Source: Cocos nucifera (Eukaryota > Streptophyta > Magnoliopsida > Arecales > Arecaceae). From it: a stretch of 64,000 nt of DNA. Positions 13,072 to 22,322 of this stretch are shown here, piece after piece. The notes beneath the pieces are model-generated. The model was not told the origin of the DNA, did not search any database, and saw nothing but the letters and a program-made list of their open reading frames with translations. The stretch is from contig QRFJ01000373.1 in the NCBI GenBank assembly GCA_006176705.1, forward strand, positions 115,705-179,704, read 5' to 3'. A program made the position numbers and the translations under genes. Each line of letters begins with the position of its first letter. Positions within the stretch are counted from its first letter, which is position 1.

Positions 13072-13625
13072 TTAGGCACCAATCAGTTTATCAATTTTGA
13101 TTTGGTCTGCTTAAAGACTCAGACTCAACCATTGAGCCATGATCAGTATTCATTTGTTAGATGTATGGACTTTGATTGACTACAACTATTAAATTGATTT
13201 ATAGAAAAGAAAAGACCTAATCCTAATTAACTATTATTAGATTTGATTAATTTTTTAACTTAGTCCATATTTAATCTAATCCTAGATCTAATCCAGTTAA
13301 TGACCTGATCAAAGCTAACACATTATCCTTTAATCCATGTTTTATAAAATTATCTTAGGATCTTCAAATCACAAACCTAGATCCTAAATAATTACTTAAT
13401 TCTTAATTAAGTTCAAGGCTTATGGATTAGAGTTTGGAACCTCAGAACTAGTTTCTGATATTAACTTTTGAAACATTTTCATGTGTAAATAATTTACATT
13501 GAATCAAATTCAATTCATGATTTTAGATCTAATTTATTTTAATGTTTAGATCATATCCTAAGATTTTGAATCTAGAATTTTGCAGCAAGTTCTCAATTTA
13601 AATTTTACAAAATAAATATATCAAC
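13072..13625 (-). mobile_element. Copia leader fragment
   Basis: Matches the leader at 7940-8640 and 31300-31868 (for example ACTCAACCATTGAGCCATGA). It is cut on the left against the C/T-rich block and on the right at AAATAAATATATCA, where CACTA intron sequence follows. The right breakpoint is the same as at 31868. Confidence 0.7.
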
Positions 13626-13837
13626 CATAGTTTTGTAGAAAATTTTTGGTTGCTTAGAGATGAGCAAACCATAACATTCAACCCAATTCAAGGGTTGAGC
13701 AGTGATGGTTGATCGAGTTATTCTCTGAATGGCTTTTTAAATAGGTTAGTCATTTATGTGAGAAAAAGGATGTATCTAAAATATATATATTAATATCAAA
13801 TAATACACTAACAATTATATCATGATTTTTAGGTATC

Positions 13838-13959
13838 AATGATGATGGAGAGTAACTATTCAAATGAATTAATTGCTATTGCTTGAGGTCCTAATAATAT
13901 TATCAATAGATTTAATGGATTCATTATTAATGGATTTAAGTTTCATACAAAAGAACGTA
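13838..13959 (+). pseudogene. CACTA DUF4216-type gene, 5' part of copy 1
   Basis: After a splice-acceptor-like TTTTTAG, the frame (start ATGATGATGG near 13839) encodes MMESNYSNELIAIA and continues through NGFIINGFKFHTKER. This is the typical start of the DUF4216 domain found C-terminal in plant CACTA transposases. An in-frame TGA replaces an arginine codon present in the copy at 32070. The exon stops at 13964, where the Tork-like copia inserted (TSD AAATA), and resumes at 19602. Confidence 0.85.
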
Positions 13960-13964
13960 AAATA
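13960..13964 (+). other. Target-site duplication AAATA, left
   Basis: AAATA precedes the TGTGAG start of the LTR and recurs at 19602-19606 after the other LTR. The empty site is visible in the second gene copy near 32190 (GTAAAATATTTAG). Confidence 0.9.
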
Positions 13965-14558
13965 TGTGAGCTCAGAAGTGGCACTCTCAAGTCTTGAAAA
14001 TATGAGAAGATAGATCATGGAAAGATGGAAGCAAGCCAGAAGAAGAATTAATCTCAATAGTAAAGTTCAAAAATTAGGTTGGCTCACTCTAAGATTGAGC
14101 CGGCTCAGTTAGAAATTGGGTTGGCTCAGTCCAGGACTGGGTTGGTTAGGTCTCAGAGAAATATTCAGATAGAAAGTAGTATTTTCGGACTATTGGCATG
14201 GTACACAATTGGGTCAGCTCAATCTGGGACTGAGCCGACCTAGTCGCAGATTAGTCGACTCAATTTTCGTGGGTTATTATTTTATGTATGTGGATTGTTT
14301 GGATTTAGAAAATTTTTCTATGAGCTTAGGCTTAATCTTTTGTAAAATATATATACTGAAAATAGGTTAAGATTGTAAGTGTGCTGAAATATACTGAATA
14401 AAAGCTCTTTTCTCCTAAAAATTTCTTCTTCTCTTCTTCTCTATTTCTTGATTTATTTGATCGTGCTTTCACAGAAATCTCTGAGAAGTACTTTCTTGTT
14501 ACTTGGCTAATCACCAACGGCCATGCCGATCCATGTGGGAAGAGAGCATTTTCCAATA
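13965..14558 (+). repeat. 5' LTR of the Tork-like element (594 bp)
   Basis: TGTGAGCTCAGAAG to TTCCAATA. It carries 21-bp-period GGCTCAGT units at 14074-14152 and 14209-14268. AATATATATACTG near 14345 may include the TATA region. Confidence 0.9.
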
Positions 14559-14560
14559 TT

Positions 14561-14572
14561 TGGTATCAGAGT
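14561..14572 (+). promoter_or_regulatory. Primer binding site (initiator Met-tRNA type)
   Basis: TGGTATCAGAGT lies two bases after the LTR. It matches the plant initiator-tRNA primer site TGGTATCAGAGC except for the last base. Confidence 0.9.
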
Positions 14573-14847
14573 AGTGTTGCATGGAAGGAAGGAAGATACT
14601 TAGGATTTATTACATCCAGGATCTGTTGCATCAGGTTTTATCCTAAAACTTCTAGTTTACTTCATGGTTATCTCTAGATTGAGGTGGAGATTGTTTATAC
14701 GGAGGAACGGTAATACAAAAATTTGAAAAGAGGATCTAGGGCTAGTTATATCTTCTGTGAAGGATAGTTTTACTGGTGTGTGATCGTGAAGGGTGTTAGG
14801 GATCTATTCTTGACTTGTTTGAAGTCATAGGATCAAGTGAATTCAAG

Positions 14848-15600
14848 ATGGATTTTGAGAAGTTTGATGGCAAGAAAAACTTTACCTTATGGTAGTAAAG
14901 AGTAAAGGACTTGTTGGTTCAGTAGAGGATCTATAAGATCTTGATAAAAGAAAGACCGAAAAAGATCAATGCTGAGGATTGAAAAGAGTTGTAGGAAATT
15001 ACTTTTAGCACAATCCGAATGTGCTTGACTAATCATGTTTTGCCCGAGGTTTGCATAGAGACTATGGCAAAGGGGCTTTGAGAGAGACTGGAGAACACAT
15101 ACATGGGGAAGAACATGACGAACAAGCTATGGTTGAAAAAATAACTGTATAGTCTGAGGATGTCCGAAGGCAGAGATCTTGTTGCATTTATCCAAAGGTT
15201 CAATCAAGTGTGTTCTGAGGTGATTAGTTTGGATGTGAAAATTGATGAGGAGGATCGAGCATTGCTGCTATTATGTTCTCTCTCAGGTTCGTATGATGGT
15301 CTAATAATAACTTTAATTTATGGGAAGGAGATCCTAAACTATGAAGAGGTTGTTGGTGTTCTCAAATCAAATGAGCAAAGAAAAAAGATCTGCAAGAAAG
15401 ATCCTAAGTCTGAGATCTTGACTGTGAACGAAAGATAGGGAAGATCAAAGGAGAAGATAAGAGGAAAATCCAAGGGCAGGTCAAAATCTTATGATTAGAG
15501 AAAGATGACATTGAAATGTTATAAATGTCATTAGCCTGGACCCCTGAGAAGAGATTATCCTCTTTTAAGATTAGAAAAGGGGAAGGCCAGCAAGAAAGAT
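14848..15600 (+). pseudogene. Tork-like gag (broken)
   Basis: The ATG at 14848 opens MDFEKFDGKKNFTLW, the usual Tork/Tnt1 gag start, which forms the particle core and packages element RNA. The frame then carries several stops (for example TAG near 14894 and TAA near 15139). An open stretch at 15160-15438 holds the conserved segment ending in LYGKEILNYEEVVG-type sequence. The zinc knuckle near 15512 reads CYKCH, then a stop, then PGPLRRDYP, so it is damaged. Most of gag, protease and integrase stay in one frame, separated by stops rather than shifts. It cannot yield a full protein. Confidence 0.85.
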
Positions 15601-16860
15601 GATACAGCTTCTGTGAGTAGTGGAAAAGACTTGCTAGTTATATCAGATGAATTCATAGAGTGCGATACTATATGGATATTAGATTCAGCATGCTCACACC
15701 ACTATACTTCTCATCGAAAGTGATTTGCCACCTACTAGAAGGTCGATGGTGGAAGTATCAGCCTTAGAGATGATCACCCACGTAAAGTAGCTAGAATTGG
15801 CTCTATCAGGATGAGGATGTACGATGGGATCATTCGTACATTATCAAATATCAGGCATGTACTGGAGTTAAAAAAGAATTTGATTTCTTTAGGCTACTTG
15901 GAGGAGCAGGATTATACTTTTAGTAGCTAAGCTGGGAGTGCATGTCTGAAAATTTTTAAGAAAGCTTTGGTGGTGATGGAAGATAGAAGACTGAGCAACA
16001 ATCTTTACAGAATGAAAGGCTCAATGGTAAATGATAGTGCAGAGGTGCTAGCAGCGGTACAGAAGGAACAGATTTTATATCGACTGTGGCACAATCGGAT
16101 GGGTCATATGAGTGACTATGGACTCACAGAAGTAAGTAGAAGATATATGATTCTAGCCCTGAAGAAGAAGGGCATAGATCTTTGTGAGCCATGTATCTTT
16201 GGCAAACAACATAGGATAAAGTTTGCTAGAAGTACCAAGCACAGTAAGGGAGTGCTGGATTTAGTGCACTCGGATGTGTGGAGATCAGCTCTTGTATCAG
16301 CTAAAGGTAGGGCAAAATAGTTTGTTACTTTCATTGATGATTTCTTAAGGAAGGTGTAGGTTTATCTGATTAAAGAAAAATCAGAGGTATTTGCTCGGTT
16401 CAGAGCTTACAGAGCTGAAGTAGAAAAGGAGTCAGGTAGATAGGTAAAGTGTCTAAGGTCAAACAATGGAGGGGAGTATACTAGCCTAGAGTTCAGAAGG
16501 TACTATAAGAAAATGGCATCAAATGTCATTACACGATGAGGATGACTCCCCAGTAGAATGGTGTCATGGAAAGGATGAACTGAACACTGATCGAGAAGGC
16601 ATGGAGTTTGAGGCTGCAGACATCACTCCCGAAGTTCTTTTGGGGTGATGCTCTAACTTTTTCTTATTTTTTTTTGAACAGGTTCCCTCAATATAAGCTG
16701 AATGGAGGCATTCCAGAGGAGGTTTAGAGTAGAAAGAAGGTGGAGCTTGGCCACTTGAAAGTCTTCGGTTGCACAGCCTATGCACATATGGAGGCAAATG
16801 AGATGAGCAAATTAGATTCAAAATCTCAAAAGATGACATTCATAGGATATCCATAAGGAG
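15601..16860 (+). pseudogene. Tork-like protease and integrase (broken)
   Basis: The protease active site reads IWILDSACSHHYTSH near 15670-15715, with D-S-A in place of the usual DSG/DTG. Integrase follows: a zinc-binding region with WHNRMGHMS (about 16087) and CEPCIFGKQH (about 16190), then the catalytic core with DLVHSDVW and FVTFIDDF. The third acidic position lies in RSNNGGEYTS (about 16458), where the expected RSDNGG aspartate is changed. Stops occur at 16318, 16357 and 16441, and the frame changes before about 16560. Integrase would insert the cDNA; this copy cannot. Confidence 0.88.
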
Positions 16861-17120
16861 TCAAGGGGTACCTGCTGTGGGACTCTCAGGCATAGAAGTT
16901 AGTGATCAATAGGGATGTTATCTTTGATGAGAAGAGCATCTTGAGGAGGTCTGGGATAGATGGAACTGAGGAAACAAAGGTGAACAGTGATGGCCAGTCA
17001 GAGAATGATGGCATGCAGGTTACATCCACTTACAGAAGTATTCCTGTTGAGGTGGAGCTAGGTAGAAAAGTATTGTCTTAGATTAAAAATTAGCATGGAG
17101 GACCAGCAGTTCAGATAGAT

Positions 17121-18967
17121 GTGAAAGAGCAGCCACAGATATCAGGCAGAGATGTGCCAGTGGGAGTGACTTTGCATAAGCCCCAGCGTACTATTAAGAG
17201 ATCAATCAGATATGGCATTGATGAGGTTATCTCTTATGCACTTATCACTGCTAATGGAGATCCAGAGAATTATGCAGAGGCCATGGAGAGTGAGGATCAT
17301 GATTCTTGGATGCAGGCCATGATGGAGGAGATAACCTCATCAATGCCATGGCATGGAGAGTGATTCATCAATGCAGGCCATGATGAGGATCATGATTCAC
17401 GGATGCAGGCCATGGAGAGTGACAATTACTTGAGAAGAATCAGACATGGCAGCTAGTGGATCTTTCAGAGGGTGCTCGACCTATTGGCTTAAAGTGGGTG
17501 TTCACAAAGAAAGAAGCACCTTCAGAATAAGGTAAGTCAGATTCAAAGCAAGACTGGTAGCAAAGGAATACTCACAAAGAAAAAGGATTGACTACATAGA
17601 AATTTTCTCTCCTATGGTGTGTCATACATCTATTCGAGTTTTATTGTCACTGGTGGCACGGCATAACATAAAATTGGAACAGATGGATGTGAAGACGGCC
17701 TTCCTGCATGGAACTTTGGAGGAAAGAATCTACATGAAGCAGTCAGATGGTTTCATGAAGATGGGATAGGAAGAAAAGATATGTTTACTCAGGAAGTCTT
17801 TGTATGGCTTGAAACAATCCCCTCATTAGTGGTATCGAAGGTTTGATAGCATTATCTTGAGCCTAAGTTTCAGTAGATGTGAACATGATTGTTTATCTAC
17901 ATCAAAGATGTAGATCAGGAGGATACCCTATACCTATTATTGTATGTAGATGATATGTTCATAGCCAGTAGAAGCTGGATGCTATGAAAAGATTGAAAAG
18001 GGCATTATTATCTAAATTTGAGATGAAAGATTTGGATCCAGCTGAGAAAATTCTTGGAATAGAGATTTGCAGAGATAGGTGCAAAGAAGTGCTTCATTTG
18101 TCACAAGAAAAGTATGTCCAGAAGGTTCTTAAGAGGTTTGGGGTGGAGAAGGCCAAACCTACAGAGATGCCATTGTCGAGCCATATGTCTCTCTCCAAGT
18201 TACAGTGCCCCTAGTCAGAAGAGGAGAGAGAGTACATGGAATAAATTTCTTGTGCAAATATTGTAGGCAGTGTGATGTACACTATGGTGTGCTGTAAATC
18301 AGATATAGCATATATTGTGAGCACAGTTAGTAGATACATGACTAACCCTGGAAAGGAACACCGAAAAGCATTAAAATAGATATTGAGATATCTGTATGGA
18401 ACAAGGGATTATGGTTTGGTATTTGGTGGGCAGTCGGAAGGATTTGGAGAATAATCTATGAAGATGTATGAAAGTTCAGATCCTCTGGAAGGATTTATTG
18501 ATGCAAATTATACTGATGATCTTGATACAAGGAGGTCTACTACTGGATACCTCTTCTGTGTATATGGTGGATCGATGTCTTGGAGATCAACCCTTCAGCC
18601 AATCACGATCTTGTTTACCATAGAGGTCGAGTACATTGGGATAACGGAGGCTGCAAAGAAAGCCTTTTGACTTAGGAAGCTGATTGATGAGTTGGAGGTG
18701 GAGCAAAGCAAGGTTACACTATTCAGTGATAGTCAGAGTGCTCTATTGTTGGCACAGAATCCAGTCTATCATGCGCACACAAAGCATATAGATGTGAAGT
18801 ACCACAAGATCAGAGAGCTAGTGGAGGAAAGTGAAGTAAAACTAATGAAGGTCCATACCAAGGAGAATCAGTTAGATGCACTCATGAAGGTACTCTCCAG
18901 AGATAGCTTTCAAAGATGTATGGCATGGATGGATTTGTTGAGAAGAGATGAGTTGACAAAAACTTGA
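17121..18967 (+). pseudogene. Tork-like reverse transcriptase and RNase H (broken)
   Basis: RT begins near 17440 (QLVDLSEGARPIGLKWVFTK). MDVKTAFLHGTLEERIYMKQ (about 17684) and the catalytic YVDD at 17943-17954 follow. RNase H occupies about 18458-18967, with GFIDANYTDD, then the glutamate-containing VEYIGITEAAKKAF and FSDSQSALLLAQNP. Stops occur near 17768, 17828, 18212 and 18668, and the frame changes between the integrase and RT regions. A short local duplication at about 17280-17420 (repeats of GGATGCAGGCCAT) disrupts the pre-RT region. It is no longer translatable as one protein. Confidence 0.9.
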
Positions 18968-18974
18968 AAGCACT

Positions 18975-18985
18975 AAGGTGGAGAA
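18975..18985 (+). promoter_or_regulatory. Polypurine tract of the Tork-like element
   Basis: AAGGTGGAGAA sits directly before the 3' LTR, the expected position for plus-strand DNA priming. A single T interrupts it. Confidence 0.75.
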
Positions 18986-19601
18986 TGTGAGCTCAAAAGT
19001 GGCACTCTTAAGTCTTAAAAATATGAGAAGATAGATCATGAAAAGACGAAAGCGAGTCAAAAGAAGAATCAGTCTTAATAGTAAAGTTCAGAAATTGGGC
19101 CGGCTTACTCTGAGACTGAGTCGGCTCAGTTGGAAACTGGATCGGCTCAGTCCAGAACTGGGTTAGCTAGATCTTAGAGAAAAATCTAGATAGAAAGTAA
19201 TATTTTTAGAATATTGATATGGTACACAACTGGATCGGCTCAGTCTGGAACTGAGCAGATCCAATCATAGGTTAGCCGGCTCAGTCTGAAATTGGACCGG
19301 CTCAGTTTTCATGGGTTATTATTTTATGTACATGGGTTGTTTGGATTTGAAAAGTTTTTCTATGAGCTTGGACTTAACCATTTGTAAAGTATATATACTG
19401 GAAATAAGTCAAGATTGTAAGGATGCTGAAATATATTGAATAAAAGCTCTTTTCTTCCGAAAATCTCTTCTTCTCTTCTTCTTTATTTTTTGATTTATTT
19501 GATCATGCTTCCATAAAAATTTCTAAGAAGTACTTCTTTGTTGCTTGGCTAATCACCAACGGTCATGCCAATCCATGTGGGAAGAGCGCATATTTCCAAT
19601 A
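18986..19601 (+). repeat. 3' LTR of the Tork-like element (616 bp)
   Basis: TGTGAGCTCAAAAG to TTCCAATA. It is 22 bp longer than the 5' LTR. The extra bases fall in the 21-bp GGCTCAGT array (19230-19310), consistent with gain or loss of one repeat unit. Confidence 0.9.
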
Positions 19602-20073
19602 AAATATTCGAAAAAATCTAAAACAATAGAATCATGGTAGAGGCAAATGAAAAGATTTATTATGGTATACTTACTGATATCTTTGAGTTAGATTATTATG
19701 GAAGATGTAAAGTTATATTATTTCAATGTAATTTGATGGATATAAACTCGTCAAGAGTCTTGAAGTAAGATATGAATGGGTTTACACTTGTAAATTATTC
19801 AAGATTGATACATACTGGTGTGTTATTAAAGGATGATCCATTCATTTTTTCATCTCAAGCTCGTTAAGTATTTTTTGTACAAGATCTGAAAGATAAGGAT
19901 TGGGCTATTATTGTGAGAATGAAACCCTGGGACTTATATGACATGGGAAAAGGATTGAAGGTAGATGATGATGAGACTTATACACAGTGCATGCCTTACA
20001 ATCTTGCCTCGACTAATGATCTAAATGATACAAGCTTGGTTAGGAGGGATATTGAAGGAGAAAATGTTGATTA
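19602..20073 (+). pseudogene. CACTA DUF4216-type gene, 3' part of copy 1
   Basis: The exon resumes after the copia insertion with the second AAATA. Readable segments include KIYYGILTDIFELDYY, LVNYSRLIHTGVLLKDDPF and KDKDWAIIVRMKPWDLYDM, all typical of DUF4216, which lies C-terminal in many plant CACTA transposases (its exact biochemical role is not defined). It ends at a TAA near 20071-20073 after EGENVD. An in-frame TAA at 19865-19867 truncates it, and the copy at 32064 has the same stop. A second stop replaces the codon before DMNGF. A Transposase_24 gene follows about 180 bp downstream. Confidence 0.88.
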
Positions 20074-20248
20074 ATTCTTAATTGGTAAGTGACATTTAAG
20101 ATTTATACATTCTGTATGAAATTTTATACCATATCATCATGTTCATTTAGTAGATATTGATTCTTTTTAGCAATTTAATCATAATTTTATTTATTGTTTG
20201 ATAATGTAAACTAATTTATATTTCTATTTATGAATGCTAGGTGTTATC

Positions 20249-21340
20249 ATGCCTCGATGCAGACGATTTGATGATATAGAGTTGCATACTTTGCATGATA
20301 GATCATGTTCTGATCAGCTCCAACGGATGAGGCAATCACAGTAGTTTGAGGCCAATCCTTCATCGTCTGCACAACAACCTGAGGCCGGTCCTCCATCGTC
20401 TGCACAGCAGTCCGAGGCCACTACTTCTTTATCGGTGTAGCATTTCGAGTCAGAGCATGATCCTCCTACCGATGAGGATGCTCTTATAGATGAGATACAC
20501 ATCCAAGGTAGTTCATTATATTTTAGTATTATGGAGCGATTTAAGTAGAAATTTATGTTAATTGATTCATAATAAACTTTATCATTTTGTGCTTATTGCA
20601 GATGCATTTGGGAGAGCACGGGTTAGACATGGACCCACACGGTCCAGAGATATCTGGCATTTAGCTAAGGGTGAGAGGGTTGTCATTCAGTACAACCAGT
20701 TGGAGCAGCCTGTGAACAAGACTGCCCAATTGTTGATGAGCTATTTAGGGACTGTTGCATGAATGGGTCAACTTTGTCCCTTAAGCTATGCAAAATAGAA
20801 CAATATACTTCCTGTATATAAGCTTGAGATTTTACGAGTAGTAGAGGTAAAAATATGACTTTATATTTTATGTTAATTTATTTATAATAAAATAATTATA
20901 TTATTTAATAATAAAATATCTTTAGTTGCTTTATTTAGAGTAAATTTATAGTTCCTCTAGAAAGTCATGATTGGGTATTGAAGTCTCTCAATAAAAAATG
21001 GAAAGAATTCAAATCAACTCTGAAGAGGGACTACATGAGAGAGGGATTGATGAAGGAGGATGTTGCTCATATTTGTCCTCCTGATATAGATCCTCATTAG
21101 TAGAGGGATCTTGTTCATTATTGGTTCTCCAAGAGGGGACAAGTAATTGAATACACTCATCATATAACTTATGTTGTGTTATTGGTTGATATATCACACT
21201 TTTTACTTCATTTTCCAGACATATGCTGCTATTGGTAGAGCTGCACGAGCATCTCTGCCTGTTCCTCATATATTGGGATCCAAAAGCTATGCGCGACGTA
21301 GATAGGAATTCGTATATTTCTATCAAAATCCTTAGCATAT
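20249..21340 (+). pseudogene. CACTA Transposase_24 (Ptta/En/Spm) gene, copy 1
   Basis: Exons are inferred from GT/AG borders that keep phase: 20249-20507, 20602-20846, 20952-21142 and 21219-about 21336. Exon 1 starts MPRCRRFDDIELHTLHD and is Ser/Gln/Glu-rich. Exon 2 contains GPTRSRDIWHLAKGERVVI and QLEQPVNKTAQLLMSYLGT. Exon 3 contains VPLESHDWVLKSLNKKWKEF and later CPPDIDPH. Exon 4 reads HILGSKSYARRR. This order matches the plant Transposase_24 family of CACTA elements, thought to help bind element ends. Internal stops (near 20342, 20438, 20761, 21099 and 21314) mark it as dead. It is truncated after exon 4 by the microsatellite and the copia block. Confidence 0.85.
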
Positions 21341-21365
21341 CATATATTTTTTAGACTATTTTGTT

Positions 21366-21451
21366 ATACACACACACACACATACATACATACATACATA
21401 CATATATACATGTATATACGTACATACATACATACATATATATATATATAA
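21366..21451 (+). repeat. Compound microsatellite (AC)n-(ATAC)n-(AT)n
   Basis: ACACACACACACAC is followed by CATACATACATAC units and then ATATATATATAT, in the intron or tail of the truncated CACTA gene. Confidence 0.9.
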
Positions 21452-21555
21452 TGATAGGGGGCATTGGTTTCTTGCACATGAATAGTTTCCTACCAGATGG
21501 CACAAGGGGATTGATGTAACTTGTAGGAACTAGTGATACACACGGGGTGGCTGAA
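21452..21555 (+). pseudogene. Last remnant of CACTA gene copy 1
   Basis: About 100 bp follow an AG (GGGGCATTGGTTTCTTGC), possibly one more decayed exon. They stop abruptly where the copia leader begins at about 21556. There is no domain-level support. Confidence 0.3.
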
Positions 21556-22322
21556 CTTAAAGTCTTATGGGTTTAGGTTTATGGAGTCTCATAACTAGTT
21601 ACTGATTTTATTGTTTGAAACATTTTCAAATTATATTGAATCATATTCAATATATAGTTTTAGATCTGATTTGTTTCATTGTTTAGATCATGTTCTAGGA
21701 TTTCAAATCTAGAGTTTTAAAGAAAGTAAGTTCATAATTTAATTTCTATAAAATAAATATATCATACATATACATTCTAAATTCAAAACAAAAATTACAT
21801 ATCAACATATGCAATTAGAGGATTAGATCTAAATAGAAAACACATTATGTGGATCAGATCATAAACCATTTAAAATTAGATTTTAAATCTAAAAATAAAT
21901 CATAAATTATTTTAGATCTCATTTAACATATTTATGATTTAAGTTTTTCAGATCAGCACATACTAGGACAATCTTTCCACTGTAAGAGGTAAATCTTATG
22001 GTAGGACAACCTTATAGCAGTACGTACAATCCTGATATTATTTAGATCTAATCTAAATAATCTAAAATAGATCTAATATATATTAAATTTTAAATTTAAA
22101 TTAAAAAATTAAATCATAAATTTTCTTAGATCTAATCTAAATAATTCATGATTTTGATTTAAATCAGTACATACTAGGACAACCTTTTCATTGTAAGAGA
22201 TTAATCTTACAATAGGACAACCTTATGATAGTATATGCAATGTTTAATTAACTTTAATTTTTAGATTTAATCTAAAATATACATAAATATGTTATAATCA
22301 AACCTAGATGCTCTGATACCAC
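21556..22322 (-). mobile_element. Copia leader fragment with primer site, minus strand
   Basis: Homologous to 8436-9202. The primer site is intact on the minus strand: plus-strand GCTCTGATACCA at 22310-22321 equals TGGTATCAGAGC reversed, one base from the LTR edge. A GTACATACTAGG...GTATATGC stem-like unit lies near 22167-22240. The left end is truncated into the CACTA gene remnant. Confidence 0.8.

Larger units (their letters stand above)
13965..19601 (+). mobile_element. Complete but defective Tork-like Ty1-copia retrotransposon
   Basis: The 5.64-kb element has LTRs at 13965-14558 and 18986-19601, a primer binding site, gag, protease, integrase, RT and RNase H in copia order, a polypurine tract and a perfect 5-bp TSD (AAATA). 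It interrupts a CACTA DUF4216 exon. The LTRs start TGTGAG and end CCAATA, so the usual terminal CA is TA at both ends. They have diverged visibly by eye (order 10-15%), so the insertion is old. Integrase and RT wording (FVTFIDDF, LDSACSHH, YVDD) fits the Tork/Tnt1 branch. Stops and at least two frame changes make it non-functional. Confidence 0.92.
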
